Shown here in pieces: positions 7,312 through 16,412 of a stretch of 64,000 bases of DNA. The position numbers and the translations under genes are program-made. The notes beneath the pieces were generated by a model, which saw nothing but the letters and a program-made list of their open reading frames with translations, searched no databases and had not been told where the DNA came from. This stretch comes from JANQKX01 sp039028695. Lineage in GTDB: Bacteria > Pseudomonadota > Alphaproteobacteria > Kiloniellales > Kiloniellaceae. Location of the stretch: the NCBI GenBank assembly GCA_039028695.1, contig JBCCHN010000006.1:1-64000 (forward strand), in the 5' to 3' direction. Position 1 is the first letter of the stretch. Each line of letters begins with the position of its first letter.

Positions 7312-8007
7312 TTGCTTAGCACTCGAACAATCAAGAGGATTGGGTCCTTTAATAGTGGACTAAGAGCCTTTGGGTCCAATTTTGTCCTGTTGGTAGCATT
7401 TACCTTTGTGGTGATGCCGTTGGGAGCAGCTCGGTCAGCAGATGATGCCGGCGCGTTTTTGTTGGCTGTGGGCAAGGATGCGGTCCAACAGCTGCGGGAT
7501 GAGTCCCTTTCCAAGATAGAGCGGGAAGAACGTTTTCGGGTGCTATTGAACGAGGCCGTGGATCTCAAGGCCATCTCCCGATTTGTCTTGGGGGCGAATT
7601 GGCGCCGAGCCAGCCCTCAGGAACAAGCTGACTTTCAATCGGCTTTGGAGGAGATGGCCCTGCAGCGTTTTTTGCCCATTTTCTTGCGGCAAGACGAGGC
7701 CTTCGATGGCGATAGTTTTAACATTATTGAAGTTCGCCAATCCAAAAAGAACCCCGCTCATCATTTTGTGGTGACCAAGGTGGGCAGGGATGGGGGGCCA
7801 GATGCGAAGCTAACCTGGCGTATCGGGCAAAAAGAGGAGACCTTCAAGATCTTGGACATTTCCGTCGAGGGCATCAGCATGGCTCTGACCTTGCGAGAGG
7901 AATTTGCCTCAGCGGTGCGGCGGTATGGTGGAATTCAACCCATGATAAAAGAATTGCAAAAGAAGATCGAATCTGGTGCTTTTAAACCGGGTCGGTCAGT
8001 AAATTAA
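7312..8007 (+). CDS. MlaC/Ttg2D-family periplasmic lipid-binding protein
   Basis: A 231-residue protein starting at TTG 7312, with a long basic N-terminal region, a hydrophobic segment ending near RSA-D (about residues 23-43), and a mature domain with the MlaC pattern: ERFRVLLNEAVDLKAISRFVLG, WRRASPQEQADF and LDISVEGISMALTLREEF. MlaC proteins ferry phospholipids between inner and outer membrane in an ABC-driven system. No mlaE/mlaF genes are near, so the copy here probably carries the aryl-polyene lipid across the periplasm. It stands 45 bases after the lipoprotein gene and 13 bases before the chorismatase gene, consistent with one operon. Confidence 0.75.
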   Translation: MLSTRTIKRIGSFNSGLRAFGSNFVLLVAFTFVVMPLGAARSADDAGAFLLAVGKDAVQQLRDESLSKIEREERFRVLLNEAVDLKAISRFVLGANWRRASPQEQADFQSALEEMALQRFLPIFLRQDEAFDGDSFNIIEVRQSKKNPAHHFVVTKVGRDGGPDAKLTWRIGQKEETFKILDISVEGISMALTLREEFASAVRRYGGIQPMIKELQKKIESGAFKPGRSVN

Positions 8008-8020
8008 TGGGGCAGGCATT

Positions 8021-9070
8021 TTGAACGGCACGACTTCTCCAACATTGCACCAAGAATACATGACGCCCGAGGCTTATAAAACGCTCAAGCCTTGTGATCG
8101 CCGTCACCCGCTTGCCGCTGTTATTCATGGAAGCTTCTCGGCGCCAGATCGTCCTTGGCCGCAAATTCACAGTCAGCTGCGTCCCTTGGATCGCGAAGTC
8201 TGCATTGAGGTTTTTTTCAGCGACTTACCGGTGATCTATCGCCAACACGGCGTTTTCCAAAGGGCCTTTTCCAATGAGGTTATGTTTTGCGGCGCCTCCT
8301 TGGATGCGGATCAGGCCCTGCCCCTGACTGAGACAAGCGAAAAGCTCTACGGGGAACTATTCGCCATGCTAGCGGGCGAGAAACTCCCGCATCTCTTGCG
8401 GATCTGGAACATTTTGGCGGACATCAATCAAGAAACAGAAGGATTGGAGCGCTACAAACAGTTTTGCTTAGGGCGCCATCGGGCCTTTGAGCAATTTGCC
8501 CCAGAGTTGGCGGATCTCTATCCCTCGGCGAGTGCGGTGGGCGCGCATGCAGGCGGTTTGACGGTCTATGCCATAGCGGCCCAAGCGCCTGGCATAACAG
8601 TGGAAAATCCCAATCAAGTGAGTGCCTATCGTTACCCACCCCGATATGGGCCCAAAAGCCCATCCTTTTCCAGGGCCCTCGTCAAGCAGTGGGAAGATGT
8701 GGCCACGCTTTTCATTTCCGGCACCGCCAGTATCACCGGTCACCTTAGTCGCCATTTGAACGATTGCTCGGCTCAGGTAGAGATGACGATGGATAATATT
8801 GAAACTCTGGTCAAAGCTGCAAACGATCAGTCGGCTTATGACCACTCACGCGAAGTGTTCACCGCTGAATTGGATCAAGCAATTTTAAAGATATTCGTCC
8901 GCAACCAGGAGGATCTACCTGACATTCAAGCAGCGATGAAGCGTCGTCTCGGTCAGAGGCTGAACAGTCTCATTTTGGAAGCGGATCTTTGCCGGGCCGA
9001 GTTGCTCTTTGAAGTGGAAGGGGCCATGACTTGTCCGGCCAAGGAGCGCCGGCAACGGGCGGCGGGGTGA
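8021..9070 (+). CDS. Chorismatase (XanB2/FkbO/Hyg5 family), hydroxybenzoate synthase
   Basis: Hydrolyses or aromatises chorismate; XanB2 of Xanthomonas makes 3- and 4-hydroxybenzoate, the latter feeding xanthomonadin. The 349-residue product shows the family blocks HLLRIWNILADIN, GLERYKQFCLGRHRAF, PSASAVGAHAGG, NPNQVSAYRYPPRYGPKSP and LFISGTASITGH. The start is TTG at 8021, with GGGG 11 bases upstream; an ATG at 8060 is the alternative. Placement inside the polyene cluster says it supplies the aryl starter, which the AMP ligase at 17667 would load on the ACP at 19720. The product isomer cannot be read from sequence. Confidence 0.85.
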   Translation: MNGTTSPTLHQEYMTPEAYKTLKPCDRRHPLAAVIHGSFSAPDRPWPQIHSQLRPLDREVCIEVFFSDLPVIYRQHGVFQRAFSNEVMFCGASLDADQALPLTETSEKLYGELFAMLAGEKLPHLLRIWNILADINQETEGLERYKQFCLGRHRAFEQFAPELADLYPSASAVGAHAGGLTVYAIAAQAPGITVENPNQVSAYRYPPRYGPKSPSFSRALVKQWEDVATLFISGTASITGHLSRHLNDCSAQVEMTMDNIETLVKAANDQSAYDHSREVFTAELDQAILKIFVRNQEDLPDIQAAMKRRLGQRLNSLILEADLCRAELLFEVEGAMTCPAKERRQRAAG

Positions 9071-9156
9071 CCCGAAAGGATCCGCAAAAATCGATCCACA
9101 AGCGGGTCTCGGGTGAGGTCTCAATGGGGTATGGTTGCTTAGGAACGGCGGGATAA

Positions 9157-9894
9157 ATGGATGGATTGAAAAATTGCGCCGTCGTTATTCCGGCCTACAA
9201 TGAATCAGCCACCATAGTGCGGCTGGTGCAGCAGTGTCTTGAGCATACACCGCATGTCATCGTGGTCGATGACGGCTCACAGGATGGCACCGCCGATTTG
9301 TTGGTTGATTGCCCCGTAACGCTTGTCCGGCACAAAGAAAATAGAGGTAAAGGAGAGAGCCTTATCGCTGGCTTTCAGGCCGCGCTGCGCCAAGGTGCGG
9401 ATTGGATCATCACCCTAGATGGGGACGGTCAGCATCGTCCTGAGGACATTCCATCCTTTCTCGATGCGGCCCTGCAACACCCGAGCCACATCATCATCGG
9501 TTCCCGGGCCCATGACCGCGCTGCCTTTCCCTTGGCCCGCTACCGAGCGAACCGTTTTGCCGATTTCTGGATTTCTTGGGCCAGTGGGTGCCCGACGATG
9601 GACAGCCAAAGCGGCTTTCGACTTTACCCTCGCTCCGTTGTCGAAAAGGTCCTGTCACAAAACGACAATGTGGGCGGATTCGTTTTTGAGAGTGAAGTGC
9701 TCATCAGAGCGGCTTGGGCGGGGCATAACAATCTCGCCATTCCAATTCCTGCTCTTTACTCGGGGACTATGCAGCGGGAAAGCCATTTTCGGCCGGTGGC
9801 CGATATTACCAAAATCGTTTTGATGGTCGCAGGAAAGTTGTTGTCCCGGTGGATGTATCCCGAGGGCCTCGTTCGAGTTCTGAGAGCCAAGTGA
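9157..9894 (+). CDS. Family 2 glycosyltransferase
   Basis: A 245-residue cytosolic GT-A enzyme with VVIPAYNES near the start, the metal-binding VVDDGSQDGT and TLDGDGQHRPED, and a typical acceptor-side end. No membrane segments are obvious. It resembles dolichyl-phosphate mannose synthase-like enzymes found in aryl-polyene clusters, where it is thought to add a sugar to the polyene lipid. It follows the chorismatase gene after 86 bases. Confidence 0.8.
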   Translation: MDGLKNCAVVIPAYNESATIVRLVQQCLEHTPHVIVVDDGSQDGTADLLVDCPVTLVRHKENRGKGESLIAGFQAALRQGADWIITLDGDGQHRPEDIPSFLDAALQHPSHIIIGSRAHDRAAFPLARYRANRFADFWISWASGCPTMDSQSGFRLYPRSVVEKVLSQNDNVGGFVFESEVLIRAAWAGHNNLAIPIPALYSGTMQRESHFRPVADITKIVLMVAGKLLSRWMYPEGLVRVLRAK

Positions 9895-9972
9895 AAAGTG
9901 GAGTTTTAGGCCACAATTGGGCTACCCCACCGTCGAGTAATTTAATGGATTGAATTAACAGAGGAGTTTCAG

Positions 9973-10371
9973 ATGAAACCGCTTTTGAAACCTATTGTTC
10001 TTTTTTCGCTGATTTTTGTCGCCGCCTGCCGCCTTGCACCGGTGGAAAATGTGGAATCCGCTTCCCTAGGGGCGCCCGCCAATGCCACGATGGAACAGGT
10101 GGAAGAAGCAATTCGGCGCGCTGGCTTGGGCTTGGGTTGGCAAATGGTGCCGGAAGCACCCGGTGATATCAAAGGCACATTACGTCTGCGCAGCCATGTG
10201 GCCGTGGTGGATATCACCTATGACACCAAAACCTATTCCATCAACTATTTGGACAGTCAAAACCTCAAGTACGAAGATGGTAGGATCCACAAAAACTATA
10301 ATTCTTGGGTGCAGAACCTGAGCAACGCCATTCAAGTTGAGGCATCTGCCATAGACTCCGGTGTGTCTTAA
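9973..10371 (+). CDS. Putative lipoprotein of the pigment cluster
   Basis: A 132-residue protein with signal sequence and lipobox VAAC (Cys19), start ATG 9973 behind GAGGAG. The mature part holds an alpha/beta unit (EQVEEAIRRAGLGLGWQM, then RLRSHVAVVDITYDTKTYSINY) of a fold seen in small envelope lipoproteins of unknown function. It ends the rightward operon; its stop codon overlaps the stop of the convergent ketoreductase gene by four bases inside a perfect palindrome. Confidence 0.65.
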   Translation: MKPLLKPIVLFSLIFVAACRLAPVENVESASLGAPANATMEQVEEAIRRAGLGLGWQMVPEAPGDIKGTLRLRSHVAVVDITYDTKTYSINYLDSQNLKYEDGRIHKNYNSWVQNLSNAIQVEASAIDSGVS

Positions 10372-10380
10372 GACACACCG
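10359..10380. terminator. Perfect 22-bp palindrome spanning two convergent stop codons
   Basis: CGGTGTGTCTT followed at once by its exact complement AAGACACACCG. Both convergent genes end in it, and both proteins end in Gly-Val-Ser. It can extrude as a cruciform and would form a loop-poor hairpin in either transcript; a two-way terminator role is inferred, though no T-run follows. Confidence 0.45.
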
Positions 10381-11093
10381 CCGTCAATTGAGATGATCTG
10401 GCCGGTGATGTATCCGGCCTTTTCCGATGCTAAGAAGCTGACCAAGTCGGCGACCTCTTGAGGGTCTCCTGCCCGCTTCATGGGTACCAATTCCTGAAGC
10501 CTCTCTTTGGGAATGGCGGCCAGTGTCTCGGGCGTATCGATCACACCGGGTGCCACCGCATTAACGGTAACACCCCGACTTGCACATTCCTTTGCCAGGG
10601 ATTTCGTGGCGCCATGCAGGCCTGCTTTGGCGGCAGCGTAATTTACTTGTCCCCTATTGCCCATAACGGCGGACAGAGAAGATAGGCTAATTATGCGGCC
10701 CCAACGACAGCGCAACATGGGGAGCAACAGCGGCTGAGTCACATGGTAAAAGCCATCCAAAGAAACAGCTAGGACCGAGCGCCACTGGTCATTATTCATG
10801 CCGGCCATGGGCGCGTCCAGGTGTATGCCCGCGTTGTGCACAAGAACCTGGATGGGGCCGTCGCTCAAGATCTTCCCTAATGCATTTTCGCAGGCAAGCG
10901 GATCCTTAAGATCAAAGTAGACCGCCGAAGCATGGTTGCCATCGTCCCGAATTTCCTGGGCGAGTTGCTCTGCCCGTTGATTTTGGCCACTGCCATGTAT
11001 CAAGACTTCGAGGTCGTCACCTGCTAGTGTCCGGCTGATGGCGGATCCGATCGCACCTGCTCCACCCGTGACCAAGGCTCTAATTTTGCTCAT
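10368..11093 (-). CDS. 3-oxoacyl-ACP reductase (FabG-like), aryl-polyene ketoreductase
   Basis: A 241-residue short-chain dehydrogenase. The NADPH motif is TGGAGAIG (about residues 9-16), NAG is in VLVHNAGIH, and the Ser-Tyr-Lys set is in SLSSLSAV and VNYAAAKAG. The C-terminus ITGQIISIDGGVS is FabG-like. It would reduce the beta-keto group after each polyene extension. It is last in the leftward operon and overlaps the preceding dehydratase gene by four bases. Confidence 0.85.
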   Translation of the reverse strand: MSKIRALVTGGAGAIGSAISRTLAGDDLEVLIHGSGQNQRAEQLAQEIRDDGNHASAVYFDLKDPLACENALGKILSDGPIQVLVHNAGIHLDAPMAGMNNDQWRSVLAVSLDGFYHVTQPLLLPMLRCRWGRIISLSSLSAVMGNRGQVNYAAAKAGLHGATKSLAKECASRGVTVNAVAPGVIDTPETLAAIPKERLQELVPMKRAGDPQEVADLVSFLASEKAGYITGQIISIDGGVS

Positions 11094-11506
11094 TGCAATG
11101 CCACTGCGACCCGTCCTGCCACGAGTAGTTTTTCGTCTGCACTAAGGGAAAAGTGATAGAGGATGCGCTCGCCCATGCCAAGTTCCAGTACGGCTTTAAC
11201 TTGGAGCTCAGGCCAATTCTCGTCGATGTACTTCACATGGCAAACAATATCGCGCAGCCCTGCCAGCATACCCGGTCGGGCTTCTTGATCGTTGATCAAC
11301 GCGCCATGGATCGCGGTCGCCTGGGCGCCATATTCAACGCCAGCCAAAGCGGACAATCGGCCATTCCTCTTTAGAGGATTTTCGGGCGAGAGATGGCTGG
11401 TGGTCACGCAAAGGATCTTTATTTGGTCCCAAAACTTCACTTCTTCAAGCAAACACATACTGCCCTTATGGGGAATGAGGGCCGAGATTTGGTCGCGGGT
11501 CAGCAT
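11090..11506 (-). CDS. Hotdog-fold dehydratase (ApeI/FabZ-like)
   Basis: A 138-residue hotdog protein starting MLTRDQISALIPHKGSMCLLEEV; the PHKGSM block corresponds to the catalytic His loop of FabZ/FabA-like dehydratases in aryl-polyene clusters. It would remove water from the 3-hydroxyacyl-ACP to build the conjugated chain. It overlaps the KS-like gene upstream by seven bases and the ketoreductase gene downstream by four. Confidence 0.75.
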   Translation of the reverse strand: MLTRDQISALIPHKGSMCLLEEVKFWDQIKILCVTTSHLSPENPLKRNGRLSALAGVEYGAQATAIHGALINDQEARPGMLAGLRDIVCHVKYIDENWPELQVKAVLELGMGERILYHFSLSADEKLLVAGRVAVALQ

Positions 11507-12303
11507 AGATCCATTGCTATGCGCAATTGGCCGCTTTCAGGGTAGGAAAAACGTAATTCTCCCGTCTTTTCCTGTGCCAAAAGGCTGAGCAAGGGTAAGA
11601 CACGTCCGGCCGGTGTGCCCAGACGCAATCTTTCAAGCGACGGGGATTCCATCTTTGAGGGTTGGCCCTCGCTCTCTCCCGCGGACCAGGTCAAATCGAT
11701 TTTGCAGATGGACCTCCCGTCGTGTTCAGGTTCTATAACCAGCGCTATGCCCATTGTCTCGGATAGAGGGCGCTTCTGATGCAGGGGCGCAGGCAAAGGG
11801 CAGTCAAAGACGGTCAAAAGAACCGGCCGATTTTCCACGCTGGCCTGCGCGCAGGCCTTCATCATGGCAGCCGCGAACGTGAAATCATGGCACGCGATCG
11901 AGGTGCTCGGCTGGTGGTTTCCTATGGCGATGCACCAATAGCCGACGGCGGAATTATGAACCGAATTGTGAAACAGGGTGGGTGATACCAACATTTCCGC
12001 ATGTCGCAAAGCCGTTAGGATTTGGTGGATCTCCAGACCGGATCCATTGGAGCTGCCGAACACTGTTGCTACGTCACTGGGTGCAATGCCAGCCTGCTGG
12101 ATGGCTTCGTGAGCCACATTGAGCGCAAGACGGACTGTAGCACTGCTGCGGCGCCTTTCGCGCCCGGACAAGATTTCTGGCGCTGGTAAGGCTAGCTCCT
12201 CTCTTTCATAGGGGTGCCGGCCGGATAGAACGTCACGGGCAAGCGGCCAGGATATCAATCCAGGGCCTAAAACACCGACGCCGGATACAAAAACCCTCGT
12301 CAT
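11500..12303 (-). CDS. Truncated ketosynthase, chain-length-factor-like (ApeC type)
   Basis: A 267-residue protein with the N-terminal half of a thiolase fold: VFVSGVGVLGPG at the start, VFGSSNGSGLEIHQ, and NSVHNSAVGYWCIA. It ends before the region that holds both catalytic histidines in full ketosynthases, so it should be inactive alone and act as partner of the ketosynthase encoded just upstream (12300-13493). The family length is about 240-270, so it is not a broken gene. Overlap with the KS gene is four bases. Confidence 0.75.
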   Translation of the reverse strand: MTRVFVSGVGVLGPGLISWPLARDVLSGRHPYEREELALPAPEILSGRERRRSSATVRLALNVAHEAIQQAGIAPSDVATVFGSSNGSGLEIHQILTALRHAEMLVSPTLFHNSVHNSAVGYWCIAIGNHQPSTSIACHDFTFAAAMMKACAQASVENRPVLLTVFDCPLPAPLHQKRPLSETMGIALVIEPEHDGRSICKIDLTWSAGESEGQPSKMESPSLERLRLGTPAGRVLPLLSLLAQEKTGELRFSYPESGQLRIAMDLC

Positions 12304-13493
12304 GGAGCGCGCCCAAGAATAAGACTGCAGTTGTTGCCGCCAAATCCGAATGAATTGGTGAGCACATGGGACAGGGGTTGCCGTTTGCTCTCCGCCAAAA
12401 GATGACTTTTAAAAGCAGGATCGGGATTTCTCAGATTTTGAGTCCCCGGCAGGAAACCTTCGCGCAGGCTTAAGCAAGAAATAATGACCTCGGTGATCCC
12501 CGCCGCGCCCAGCGCGTGGCCCGTCCAGGCCTTGGTCGAGCTTGTGGGGGTATCTGCGCCGAAGAGTTCAAAGACGGCCTGGTCCTCGACCTTATCGTTG
12601 ATCGCACTGCCAGTCCCATGGAGATTGATGTAGTCGATGTCGGATGCCGACAATGCCGCGCGCTGTAAGGCGGCCTGCATGGCCATCGCCGCGCCTTTTC
12701 CTTCCGGGTGAGGGGACGACATGTGATAGGCATCACTGCTTTCCCCATAACCCCTCAAGGTAACCGTACCGCTGGGAGGATTTGCGTCGCGTTCCAGCAG
12801 CGCGAAGCCAGCGGCTTCGCCAATGGAGATGCCTGAGCGATCTTCATCACCCGGTCTGCAGGGGCCTTTGGACAAAAGCTCCAGGGAATTGAATCCTCTA
12901 AGCGTCAAGTGACAGAGACTATCCACGCCACCCACCACGGCAGCATCGCAAAGGCCTGCTTCCAGCCACTGCCAGGCATCGGCGAAGACCTTGTTGGATG
13001 ATGCGCAAGCGGCCGATACGGTAATGCTTGGGCCTTCTAAACCCAGATAGGCGGACACAAAGCGGGGCAGGGAGAAAAAGTCGTGAGTTTGGTCGAATTT
13101 AAAACTGCCCGGTAGGGGGCTTCCATCACTTGGAGCGGAAAGATAGGCCGCTTCTCCTTCCCCAACGCCAGAGGTGCTGGTTCCCATGATGACGGCGATC
13201 CGGTCCGAACCATAAATGCCCTTCGCTTTTTCGATTTTTTGTGCGAAGTCGTCCGCCTCTAACGCCATTTGAGCAAGACGATTGTTGCGGCAGTCATAGA
13301 CGCCAAGGCTTTTTTCAAAGGCCAGCTCTTCCACGCCGGGCACTCTGCCGATAAAGGTGTCCAGGGGTGGCCCGCCAAAGTCATAGGGCCGTAATCCCGA
13401 ACGGTTTTGGCAAAGGGCTTCAAAGGTTTGAGCCAAGCCAAAACCGCAAGCGTTTACTGTTGAAATGTGGGAAAGGACGATCTGATCCGGCAT
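12300..13493 (-). CDS. Beta-ketoacyl-ACP synthase (aryl-polyene elongating KS)
   Basis: A 397-residue FabF-type condensing enzyme with nucleophile Cys163 in VSAACASSN and both histidines, in INLHGTGSAINDK and GHALGAAG. The ATG at 13493-13491 is chosen because it shares one base with the stop of the MMPL gene; the open frame continues 139 codons upstream, but that part merely overlaps the MMPL gene and has no KS sequence. It would condense the aryl-ACP with malonyl-ACP units iteratively. Confidence 0.85.
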   Translation of the reverse strand: MPDQIVLSHISTVNACGFGLAQTFEALCQNRSGLRPYDFGGPPLDTFIGRVPGVEELAFEKSLGVYDCRNNRLAQMALEADDFAQKIEKAKGIYGSDRIAVIMGTSTSGVGEGEAAYLSAPSDGSPLPGSFKFDQTHDFFSLPRFVSAYLGLEGPSITVSAACASSNKVFADAWQWLEAGLCDAAVVGGVDSLCHLTLRGFNSLELLSKGPCRPGDEDRSGISIGEAAGFALLERDANPPSGTVTLRGYGESSDAYHMSSPHPEGKGAAMAMQAALQRAALSASDIDYINLHGTGSAINDKVEDQAVFELFGADTPTSSTKAWTGHALGAAGITEVIISCLSLREGFLPGTQNLRNPDPAFKSHLLAESKRQPLSHVLTNSFGFGGNNCSLILGRAP

Positions 13494-15796
13494 CAGGCAG
13501 TAGAAGAGTCCATCGGCGAAAACAAAAACGCGAACAGCAGCGATAAAGCAGCACCAACAGATACGGTGGCGCCGATGCTGTGCAAGACAGGAATAGCAGA
13601 CAACGCCAGTATGGAAAACACCGCAACAGAGGTCATGGCGCAAAAGACATTCGCCCGTAAGGTGCGTAGGCGACTGTCCTCCCCATCGCCTATGCGATTG
13701 AAAAAGAGCGCGTAATCCAAGCCGATACCGCCCACGAGCAAGATGGACAAGAGATGGAACAGGGAAAATGCGGCCCCGAAGAGACTGAGGAGCGTTATCG
13801 TGAAGAGCAAAGAAAGGCAAATAGGAATCACCACACGAACGAGGCGCGAGGCCGATCGCAAAACCGCGGCCAGCAAGAGAATAGCCAGCAGCACTCCCGC
13901 GCCTAGCCACAAGCCCGCTTCTTGGCGGTAGCCGGCGACCAGTTCCTCGGAACCTTCCTTTAGGTCCAGATAGCTAATTTGATTGGCGGCAGCAAAGTCT
14001 TGCAAGGCTTCCGGATTTTCTAAGGAAATGGGTACAATCAGGCCGACCCAGCTTTTGTCGTGTGGGAACAAAAGCGCGTTCAGCTGACTATCCAGGCCGG
14101 TTGCCCGAAAGTCCTGCGACATGACAAAGGGGCCTTTTTTGTTTTCTTGAACTCCTTCCAGAAAAGGCTGAAAAAACCCCGCAACAAAGGGCAGGCCTTC
14201 CAAAGCCGTTTCCAGGCTCTGTTGCAATTGACCCTCATCAGGCAGAAATTCTTGCCTGCGGCTCTGGCTGGCGGCGCTGGGTAGGAATTTTGTTGGGGCA
14301 TCGAAGCCTACGAGGTGACCGTCTTCTATCAAGGATTGAAGGCCTGGTGTTAGGGCCTCTATTCTTTGCAACACTTGTTCCTGATCGTCCTGACGAACGA
14401 CCAGTAAAAACCGTACGTCTCCTTCGCCCAATTCATGGCGCAGTTCTCGGTCCAGCGCCCGCATTTCCGGTGAGGTGGGGCTTAGGTTGCGAAGATCGTT
14501 CTCCCAAAGGGCGGGGCCTTGCGACCAGAGATAGGTTAGGGCGGCCAGCGCCAATAGGCCGGATCCAACGCGCAGCGGCATTCGCCAGGATTTTGGTAGT
14601 TTTACCCGTGACCAGCTTTGCGCCGATGGGGCGGTCGCGCCGGGGATGAGAGCCGGCAAAATGAAGCGTGTAAAACAAGCAGACGCGATCAGTCCGGATA
14701 TGGCAAAAACACCGAGCTGTGCCATGCCAGGGAAGCTTGACCATGTCATAGGTGAAAAGGCGATGACAGTCGTTGCAACGCCCAATAACAAAGTCCGCCA
14801 GATAAGCTTGATCGCCTCAGAAGGGCCTTTCTCGGGCCGGCTATGGCTCATCAGGTGCAAGGGATAATCCACCGCCACACCGATGAGAGTGCCGCCAAAG
14901 GCCAATGTAATGCCGTGTATTTCCCCAAATAGAAGTTGCACCGCGAGAGCTGCCACACAAAGGCCAAAGCCCAAGGGCAGGACCATCGCAAAGACGAGTT
15001 TGATCGAACGAAAGGCGAGCAAAATCAGTAGGGCAACCACGATGCTGGAGGCTATCGTTAGATTTTGAATGTCGCCGCGTATCACCTCGCTGGTGCGCGC
15101 CGCGAAAACACTGGGTCCGGTCATCTCTAGGGTGGCGGCGCTGGTGCCTTTGGCCTCCAAAAATGTCCTTTCGATCAGTTCAATTGTGGCGGCCTGATGG
15201 TCCAAGTCCATGGCCTGTTGCGCCGAGCGGGCCGTGAGTAAGGCGGTTTTACCGTCCGCCGACAGCCAAAGGCCGCCCCAGTTTCGCGCGCCGCTCCAAT
15301 ATCGCAGGATCTTCTCGGTTCTATTGGTAGGATCGGCAGCCAAGAGATCCTTGCGGGCACTGCCACTGGCTGTGGTGAGGTCAAGCAGGTTTTGGCTTAA
15401 GGAGTCCGCAAGCAGCCCCGATTCAAATTCAGAAGGGGTAACGGCCGGGTTCAAGAGGTACCTTTTTGAAAAGAGCCGCCCCAGCCCTTCTCGAGGACTT
15501 GTCACGCTGCCGTTTGACACAAAATCAAACTGCCCGCTTTCAATAAGGTGCGTCGCCAATCGGTTGCTGAGCTCAGCGATTTCGTCTAAGGCTGCGCCGG
15601 AAATGCCTATGATAATGACTCCGGCCGAGGGGCCTTCTTGTAGCCGGTTCATGAGCAGCGCCGTATCAGACGATGCGTTCTCGGGAAAGACAAAACTCAG
15701 ATCGGTCGTCATATTGACGGCACGGGCGGTCACCAATGCAAGCATCCCTAAGAGACCGTAAGCCAGAACTAAAGGCAGAATGGTTTTTAGTCTCAT
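13493..15796 (-). CDS. MMPL/RND-type lipid exporter of the pigment cluster
   Basis: A 767-residue inner-membrane protein with two repeats of one helix, a large periplasmic loop, and five helices (helix groups near residues 1-25, 225-390, 405-430 and 635-767). The GIGLDYALFFNRIGDGED stretch marks the MMPL proton-relay helix, and GVAVDYPLHLMSHS is its counterpart in the first half. Homologues in aryl-polyene clusters are thought to flip or export the aryl-polyene lipid. Start ATG 15796; stop overlaps the KS start. Confidence 0.85.
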   Translation of the reverse strand: MRLKTILPLVLAYGLLGMLALVTARAVNMTTDLSFVFPENASSDTALLMNRLQEGPSAGVIIIGISGAALDEIAELSNRLATHLIESGQFDFVSNGSVTSPREGLGRLFSKRYLLNPAVTPSEFESGLLADSLSQNLLDLTTASGSARKDLLAADPTNRTEKILRYWSGARNWGGLWLSADGKTALLTARSAQQAMDLDHQAATIELIERTFLEAKGTSAATLEMTGPSVFAARTSEVIRGDIQNLTIASSIVVALLILLAFRSIKLVFAMVLPLGFGLCVAALAVQLLFGEIHGITLAFGGTLIGVAVDYPLHLMSHSRPEKGPSEAIKLIWRTLLLGVATTVIAFSPMTWSSFPGMAQLGVFAISGLIASACFTRFILPALIPGATAPSAQSWSRVKLPKSWRMPLRVGSGLLALAALTYLWSQGPALWENDLRNLSPTSPEMRALDRELRHELGEGDVRFLLVVRQDDQEQVLQRIEALTPGLQSLIEDGHLVGFDAPTKFLPSAASQSRRQEFLPDEGQLQQSLETALEGLPFVAGFFQPFLEGVQENKKGPFVMSQDFRATGLDSQLNALLFPHDKSWVGLIVPISLENPEALQDFAAANQISYLDLKEGSEELVAGYRQEAGLWLGAGVLLAILLLAAVLRSASRLVRVVIPICLSLLFTITLLSLFGAAFSLFHLLSILLVGGIGLDYALFFNRIGDGEDSRLRTLRANVFCAMTSVAVFSILALSAIPVLHSIGATVSVGAALSLLFAFLFSPMDSSTA

Positions 15797-15806
15797 GACC
15801 GAAGAA

Positions 15807-16412
15807 TCAGGTGCCCGCTTTTGGGTTTAAGACCGTCACGGTTCTATCGCCATTGCTTTCGACCATCTCAATGCTTTCTAAGCTGTCGTCTTTGCCTGAA
15901 AGCCTTAACAGCTCAAGCGTTTTCGCCAGGTCGGGGGTCTTGGGCCGTAGCTCCAGCGACCAGGCCTTTTTGGACCCTGTCAGATGGGGCGTGAAAATTG
16001 CCAAGAAACCCACCTTGTCCCCGGCAAACAACGCGCGTAATGCCGTCGCCAAGGCTTCCAGGGGCGGGTGGTCCGAAAGCCGCACTTTCAAGGGAGGGTC
16101 TCCTGCGACAGCCTGCAGGGAAACAAAGTTGCCCTCGATGATAACCGTCTCTTTTTTGGGGCGCAGTACCTGCCGTTCCAGCCTGTCCGGCGGCCGAAAG
16201 GTTAGCGTGCCCTCCGAGACCACCGGCTCGGTGAGGAATGACAAGTATTTTTCCTCGATGTAACGGCTTTGAAGGGCGCTTGTTCGTTTCAAGCCGCCCA
16301 AGAGATCCTCAATGGTAAAGCTCGCCTGCGCCGGCATTGCGATGAAAAGGTTTAAAATAAGGAGCAGGCCGACCATGCGGTTTGGGCGTCCGAAATGCTG
16401 CCTGCTAATCAT
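15807..16412 (-). CDS. LolA-like periplasmic carrier
   Basis: A 201-residue exported protein with a signal peptide ending near AQA-S (about residue 30) and the LolA-type beta sheet: YIEEKYLSFLTEPVVSEGTLTF and FRPPDRLERQVLRPKKE. LolA itself shuttles lipoproteins; the copies in aryl-polyene clusters are thought to receive the polyene lipid from the MMPL protein. It overlaps the acyltransferase gene by four bases and precedes the MMPL gene by ten. Confidence 0.8.
   Translation of the reverse strand: MISRQHFGRPNRMVGLLLILNLFIAMPAQASFTIEDLLGGLKRTSALQSRYIEEKYLSFLTEPVVSEGTLTFRPPDRLERQVLRPKKETVIIEGNFVSLQAVAGDPPLKVRLSDHPPLEALATALRALFAGDKVGFLAIFTPHLTGSKKAWSLELRPKTPDLAKTLELLRLSGKDDSLESIEMVESNGDRTVTVLNPKAGT

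Noticed and set aside
13494..13910. 139-codon 5' extension of the ketosynthase frame
   Set aside because: It overlaps the MMPL gene in another frame, has no KS sequence, and the internal ATG at 13493 is coupled to the MMPL stop.
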